From assembly GCA_002433335.1 (NCBI GenBank), contig DJHY01000184.1:1-9402 (forward strand): DNA of 9,402 nucleotides. The letters run 5' to 3'. How positions within the stretch are numbered: position 1 is the stretch's first letter; each line of letters begins with the position of its first letter. The translations under genes and the position numbers were made by a program. Of the stretch, positions 6,624-9,402 are shown one piece after another. Under the pieces are notes generated by a model. It ran no database searches. It was not told the origin of the DNA and saw only the letters and a program-made list of their open reading frames with translations. This DNA comes from Rhodospirillaceae bacterium UBA6608. Its GTDB lineage: Bacteria; Pseudomonadota; Alphaproteobacteria; Rhodospirillales_A; Casp-alpha2.

Positions 6624-7535
6624 TCAGGCGTCGAAATCCAGGCCCCATTCGGCATAGCGTTCCCGGTCTTCCTGCCATTTGCCGCGCACCTTGACGTGGA
6701 TGAACAGATGGACCGGATGGCCGAACATCTCCTGAAGTTCCAGGCGCGCGGCGGCGCCGATCTTCTTGACCATGCTGCCGTGCTTACCCAGGACGATGCC
6801 CTTCTGGCTGTCGCGTTCGACATAGATCACTTGATGAACCCGGGCGGAGCCGTCTTCCTGTTGCTCCCAATCCTCGGTTTCCACGGTCATCTTGTAGGGA
6901 AGCTCCTGATGCAGTTCCAGGAACAGCTTTTCGCGGGTCACCTCGGCGGCCAGCAGGCGCGCGGGCATGTCCGAGATTTCGTCCTCGGGGAACAGCCAGG
7001 GGCCTTCAGGCACAATATCGGCGAAAACCTTGGTCAGCGTATTCACACCGTCGCCGGTCTGGGCCGAGACCATGAAACATTCCGAGAAAATACCCGTATC
7101 CATCAGCTTCTGCGCCAGGGCCAGCAACACTGGCTTGGCGACCAGATCGATCTTGTTGAGGATCAGGAACGCCTTGCGCCCGTCCGCGGCCAGCTTGTCG
7201 ATGATCGCCTGGGCCCGGGCATCGATCCCGGCCTTGGCGTCGATCAGCAGGGCGACGGCGTCCGCATCCTGCGCGCCGGACCAAGCGGCGGCGACCATGG
7301 CGCGGTCCAGACGGCGCTTCGGCTCGAAGATCCCCGGGGTATCGACCAGGATGACCTGGGCCGAGCCCTCGATGAAGATGCCGAGCACGCGGGTGCGGGT
7401 CGTCTGCACCTTGGGGGAAACAATGGACACCTTGGCCCCGACCAAGCGGTTGACCAGGGTCGATTTGCCGACATTGGGCGCGCCCAGGATGGCGATGAAC
7501 CCGGCGCGGGTCTTGGCGGTATCGGTCGTCGTCAT
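6624..7535 (-). CDS. era: GTPase Era
   Basis: Era is an essential GTPase that binds the 3' end of 16S rRNA and helps mature the 30S subunit; it acts in the cytoplasm and at the membrane. All GTPase motifs are intact in the 303-residue product: G1 GAPNVGKST (18-26), the effector region with QTTRTR (44-49), G3 DTPG (65-68), G4 NKID (127-130) and G5 SAQ (157-159). The C-terminal KH domain contains YVERDSQKGIVLGKHG (238-253) with the RNA-binding GKHG loop at 250-253. The ATG overlaps the rnc stop as ATGA, and GGGAG lies 8 nt upstream inside the rnc end, so translation is likely coupled to rnc. Pairing Era with RNase III fits their joint role in rRNA maturation. Confidence 0.98.
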   Translation of the reverse strand: MTTTDTAKTRAGFIAILGAPNVGKSTLVNRLVGAKVSIVSPKVQTTRTRVLGIFIEGSAQVILVDTPGIFEPKRRLDRAMVAAAWSGAQDADAVALLIDAKAGIDARAQAIIDKLAADGRKAFLILNKIDLVAKPVLLALAQKLMDTGIFSECFMVSAQTGDGVNTLTKVFADIVPEGPWLFPEDEISDMPARLLAAEVTREKLFLELHQELPYKMTVETEDWEQQEDGSARVHQVIYVERDSQKGIVLGKHGSMVKKIGAAARLELQEMFGHPVHLFIHVKVRGKWQEDRERYAEWGLDFDA

Positions 7536-8227
7536 TTCATTTGCTCCCAGCTATCCAGCATGGCGGCGGCGGCGGCCTGTTCCGCGCCTTGCTTGGCGCC
7601 GCCGGTACCAGTCAAAGGCGCCCGCCCCTCGACAGTGACGGTCACGGTAAAGGTCGGCGCGTGGTCCGGTCCCTCTTGCCCCGTGACCTCGTAGACCGGC
7701 AACGGCAGGCCCGATTTCTGGCACCGTTCCTGAAGCCGCGTCTTGGCGTCTTTCAGGGGGCCGGTATGGGCATCGGCCAAAGGCGTCCAATGGCGCAGAA
7801 CGAAGGCTTCGGCCGCTTCATAGCCCGCATCCAGATACATCGCCCCGATCAGGGCCTCGCAAGCATCGGCCAGGATCGACGGATTATCCCGCCCGCCGGT
7901 CGCCTTTTCACCCGGAGACAACAGGATCGACGGGGCCAGGTCCAAATCTCGCGCCACGTCCGCCAAGGCTTCCTTGCGGACCAACCCGGTAAACCGGTAG
8001 CCGATCTGCCCTTCCGTTTCGTTCGGGAAACGGTCGTACAGCATGGCCGCAACGGCCAAGCCAAGCACCCGGTCACCCAGGAACTCCAAGCGTTCGTTGG
8101 AATTCAGGCGATCCTGTTGCCCGGAGGCATGTTTCAAGGCTTGGGTCAGCAGCGCCGGGTCGGCGAACCGATGGCCCAGCCGTTCCTGGAGGGCCGAAAG
8201 CCGCTTTGCGTTGTTTCCGCCGCTCAT
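7532..8227 (-). CDS. rnc: Ribonuclease III
   Basis: RNase III cuts double-stranded RNA, chiefly the rRNA precursor, and also some mRNAs and sRNA-target duplexes. The 231-residue product has the full layout. The catalytic domain (about 1-150) carries the signature NERLEFLGD (44-52) with Glu45, Glu48 and Asp52, then Glu72, and DACEALIGAMYLD (121-133) with metal-binding Asp121 and Glu124. The double-stranded RNA-binding domain (about 157-228) has DAKTRLQE (160-167), GPDHAPTFTV (186-195) and GTGGAKQGAEQAAA (207-220). In that last motif the usual Lys-Lys pair reads Lys-Gln, a mild change. The start overlaps the lepB stop as ATGA, and CAGGG precedes it by 7 nt within lepB, which suggests translational coupling. 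Confidence 0.97.
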   Translation of the reverse strand: MSGGNNAKRLSALQERLGHRFADPALLTQALKHASGQQDRLNSNERLEFLGDRVLGLAVAAMLYDRFPNETEGQIGYRFTGLVRKEALADVARDLDLAPSILLSPGEKATGGRDNPSILADACEALIGAMYLDAGYEAAEAFVLRHWTPLADAHTGPLKDAKTRLQERCQKSGLPLPVYEVTGQEGPDHAPTFTVTVTVEGRAPLTGTGGAKQGAEQAAAAAMLDSWEQMK

Positions 8228-8973
8228 TCAATACCCTGGAAGATGCGGTCGAACCGCACCGTCGACGGCCATTCCCAGGGTTGCCACATCGTCCCCTTGG
8301 TCGAGAAGAACAGGAACTCGGCGCGGCCGACCAGGTTTTCGGCCGGAATGAAGCCGACATCGCTATAGCGGGAATCATTCGACCGGTCGCGGTTGTCGCC
8401 CATGCCGAAGTACATCCCCGCCGGAACCTTGTAGACCCGCGTGTTGTCCATCGGGTCGTTATCGGATTCTTCCAGGATGTAGTGCTTCACACCGTTGGGC
8501 AGGGTCTCGACGAAGCGCGGCACGCGGCGGGTGGTGCCGAAATCGTCGGTCGAAACGAAGTCTTCGACGCGCTCGCGGGTCACCGGCTTGCCGTTGATGT
8601 GCAGAATGCCGCCTTTGACCTGAATTTCATCGCCGGGCAGGCCGATGATGCGTTTGATGAAATCGGTCTTGTTGTCAGTCGGTAGCTTGAACACGACCAC
8701 ATCGCCCCGCTCCGGCACGTCCTCGAAGACCCGCCCGGAAATCAGCGGCAGCGAAAACGGCAGCGAGTGCTTGGAATAGCCGTAGGAAAACTTGGAAACG
8801 AACAGGTAGTCGCCGATCAGCAACGTCGGCAGCATCGACCCGGACGGAATGTTGAACGGCTCGTAGGCGAAGGTTCGGACCAGCAACGCGATCAGAATCG
8901 CGTAGCTCACCGTTTTGATCGTATCCCAGAGACCGCCCGATTTGTCGCCGCTCATTAGCCGTTGTTCCGTCAT
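8224..8973 (-). CDS. lepB: Signal peptidase I
   Basis: LepB removes signal peptides from secreted proteins on the periplasmic face of the inner membrane. The 249 residues show one membrane segment (about 17-37) and then the conserved boxes: IPSGSMLPTL (42-51) with the catalytic Ser46, GDVVVFK (90-96), FIKRIIGLPGD (105-115) with the general base Lys107, and GDNRDRSNDSR (192-202). It is shorter than E. coli LepB (324), having one anchor and a smaller insert, as is usual in alphaproteobacteria. The start is uncertain: the ATG at 8973 has only a weak GGAAA close to it, and Met7 (ATG at 8955) is an alternative that would keep the whole anchor. A 70-bp spacer separates it from acpS, and it overlaps rnc downstream. 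Confidence 0.97.
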   Translation of the reverse strand: MTEQRLMSGDKSGGLWDTIKTVSYAILIALLVRTFAYEPFNIPSGSMLPTLLIGDYLFVSKFSYGYSKHSLPFSLPLISGRVFEDVPERGDVVVFKLPTDNKTDFIKRIIGLPGDEIQVKGGILHINGKPVTRERVEDFVSTDDFGTTRRVPRFVETLPNGVKHYILEESDNDPMDNTRVYKVPAGMYFGMGDNRDRSNDSRYSDVGFIPAENLVGRAEFLFFSTKGTMWQPWEWPSTVRFDRIFQGIE

Positions 8974-8980
8974 TTTCCGT

Positions 8981-9025
8981 GTTTCATTCAGATGCGCCGG
9001 ATTGAAGTCGGCGGGCGGATGAAAC
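8981..9025 (-). promoter_or_regulatory. Possible RNA stem-loop in the acpS-lepB spacer
   Basis: In the transcript, GTTTCAT (9025-9019) can pair with ATGAAAC (8987-8981), a perfect 7-bp outer stem. Inside it CGCCG (9013-9009) pairs with CGGCG (8999-8995) around a 9-nt loop, with an asymmetric internal loop of 5 and 7 nt. The fold ends 7 nt before the lepB ATG and would sit where a ribosome lands. It has no U-tract, so it is not a terminator. It resembles no riboswitch class I know. Confidence 0.3.
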
Positions 9026-9043
9026 GCGCCTCCGGCTCAAAGG

Positions 9044-9402
9044 TCAAGCGCCTTGCGGGGTTGGGACCGCAGAAATGATGACCATCGCATGGGCCATCGG
9101 GTATTCGTCGGTCTGTGAAACATGCACTTGGGCCGTCATGCCCGGCGGCGTCAGAGAATCCAATCGCGCCTTGGCCCCGCCGGTGATGACCATATAGGGC
9201 TGACCCGTCGGCAAATTGGCGACGACCATATCGCGCCAGAACACCCCTTTTCGAAAACCGGTGCCAAGAGCCTTCGAGCAGGCTTCCTTGGCCGCGAAGC
9301 TTTGGGCGAAGCTCGATGCGGGGTTCTGGCGGCGAAAGGCTTTGCGCTGCTCACCCTCGGCGAACAAACGCTGCACGAAGCGGTCGCCGAACCGGTCGAG
9401 CG
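9044..9402 (-). CDS. acpS: Holo-[acyl-carrier-protein] synthase AcpS, 5' end beyond the window
   Basis: AcpS transfers 4'-phosphopantetheine from CoA to a serine of the acyl carrier protein, which switches on fatty acid synthesis. 118 C-terminal residues are visible, beginning [13 protein letters not shown] at the window edge; the reading frame is open to the end, so the GTG at 9376 is an internal Val and not the start. The hallmark [14 protein letters not shown] (visible residues 35-48) holds the metal-binding Glu and the conserved Lys, followed by [17 protein letters not shown] and [17 protein letters not shown], all family features. About 20 N-terminal residues, including the GIGTD-type stretch with the metal-binding Asp, lie outside. 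In related genomes pdxJ usually lies just upstream; that cannot be seen here. lepB follows after 70 bp on the same strand. Confidence 0.92.
   Translation of the reverse strand, partial: LDRFGDRFVQRLFAEGEQRKAFRRQNPASSFAQSFAAKEACSKALGTGFRKGVFWRDMVVANLPTGQPYMVITGGAKARLDSLTPPGMTAQVHVSQTDEYPMAHAMVIISAVPTPQGA

Noticed and set aside
6696..8368. Two long + strand open frames (6696-7694 and 7541-8368) antisense to era, rnc and part of lepB
   Set aside because: Each is in the same codon-on-codon antisense register over era and rnc respectively, and the real genes have intact GTPase, KH and RNase III motifs. Codon bias explains the frames.
8970..8987. A five-codon mini-ORF (MKHGK) whose TGA overlaps the lepB ATG
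   Set aside because: It has no ribosome-binding sequence and could arise by chance. It could only be called a leader peptide with ribosome profiling or conservation.
1..9402. A novel multi-gene system, mobile element, CRISPR array, tRNA or defence island
   Set aside because: Every gene except the partial flavin reductase belongs to a well-known housekeeping or motility family in an ordinary alphaproteobacterial order. No long repeats, transposase, integrase, tRNA-like fold or att-like direct repeats were seen on either strand.

Overview
The window looks like a chromosomal segment from a GC-rich, flagellated alphaproteobacterium, probably Rhodospirillales-like. That placement is inferred from three things: the gene order acpS-lepB-rnc-era-recO, with parC directly after it; the style of the proteins (a MotB with a His/Gly-rich N-terminus, a RecO without its zinc cysteines, a 747-residue ParC); and codon use that strongly avoids TTA, CTA and TCA. 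No mobile element, RNA gene, CRISPR array or sign of recent transfer is visible.

Left part (1-3514). A flavin reductase-like gene runs leftward off the window edge (1-386). A 276-bp, relatively AT-rich divergent spacer (387-662) holds plausible promoter elements and a 10-bp palindrome. The proton-driven flagellar stator pair motA-motB (663-2704) follows on the + strand, then bpt/ate (2759-3514), an aminoacyl-tRNA-protein transferase of the N-degron pathway.

Right part (3520-9402), all on the - strand, so transcription runs from right to left: acpS (5' end beyond the window), lepB, rnc, era, recO, then parC. lepB/rnc and rnc/era overlap by ATGA, and recO follows era after 23 bp, so lepB to recO reads as one translationally coupled unit. 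parC lies 117 bp beyond recO behind a weak terminator-like hairpin and an extended -10 element, so it may have its own promoter. parC and bpt converge with only 5 bp between their stop codons.

Functionally the window combines motility (MotA4B2-type stator), N-end-rule proteolysis (Bpt), and a core housekeeping cluster: acyl carrier protein activation (AcpS), signal peptide removal (LepB), rRNA processing and 30S assembly (RNase III, Era), recombination repair (RecO) and chromosome decatenation (ParC). I found no convincing evidence of a new multi-gene system. The points worth a second look are local: a long charged then Pro/Gln-rich MotB tail, a Gln at the quinolone-contact position of ParC, a possible RNA fold just upstream of lepB, and the divergent promoter region before motA.
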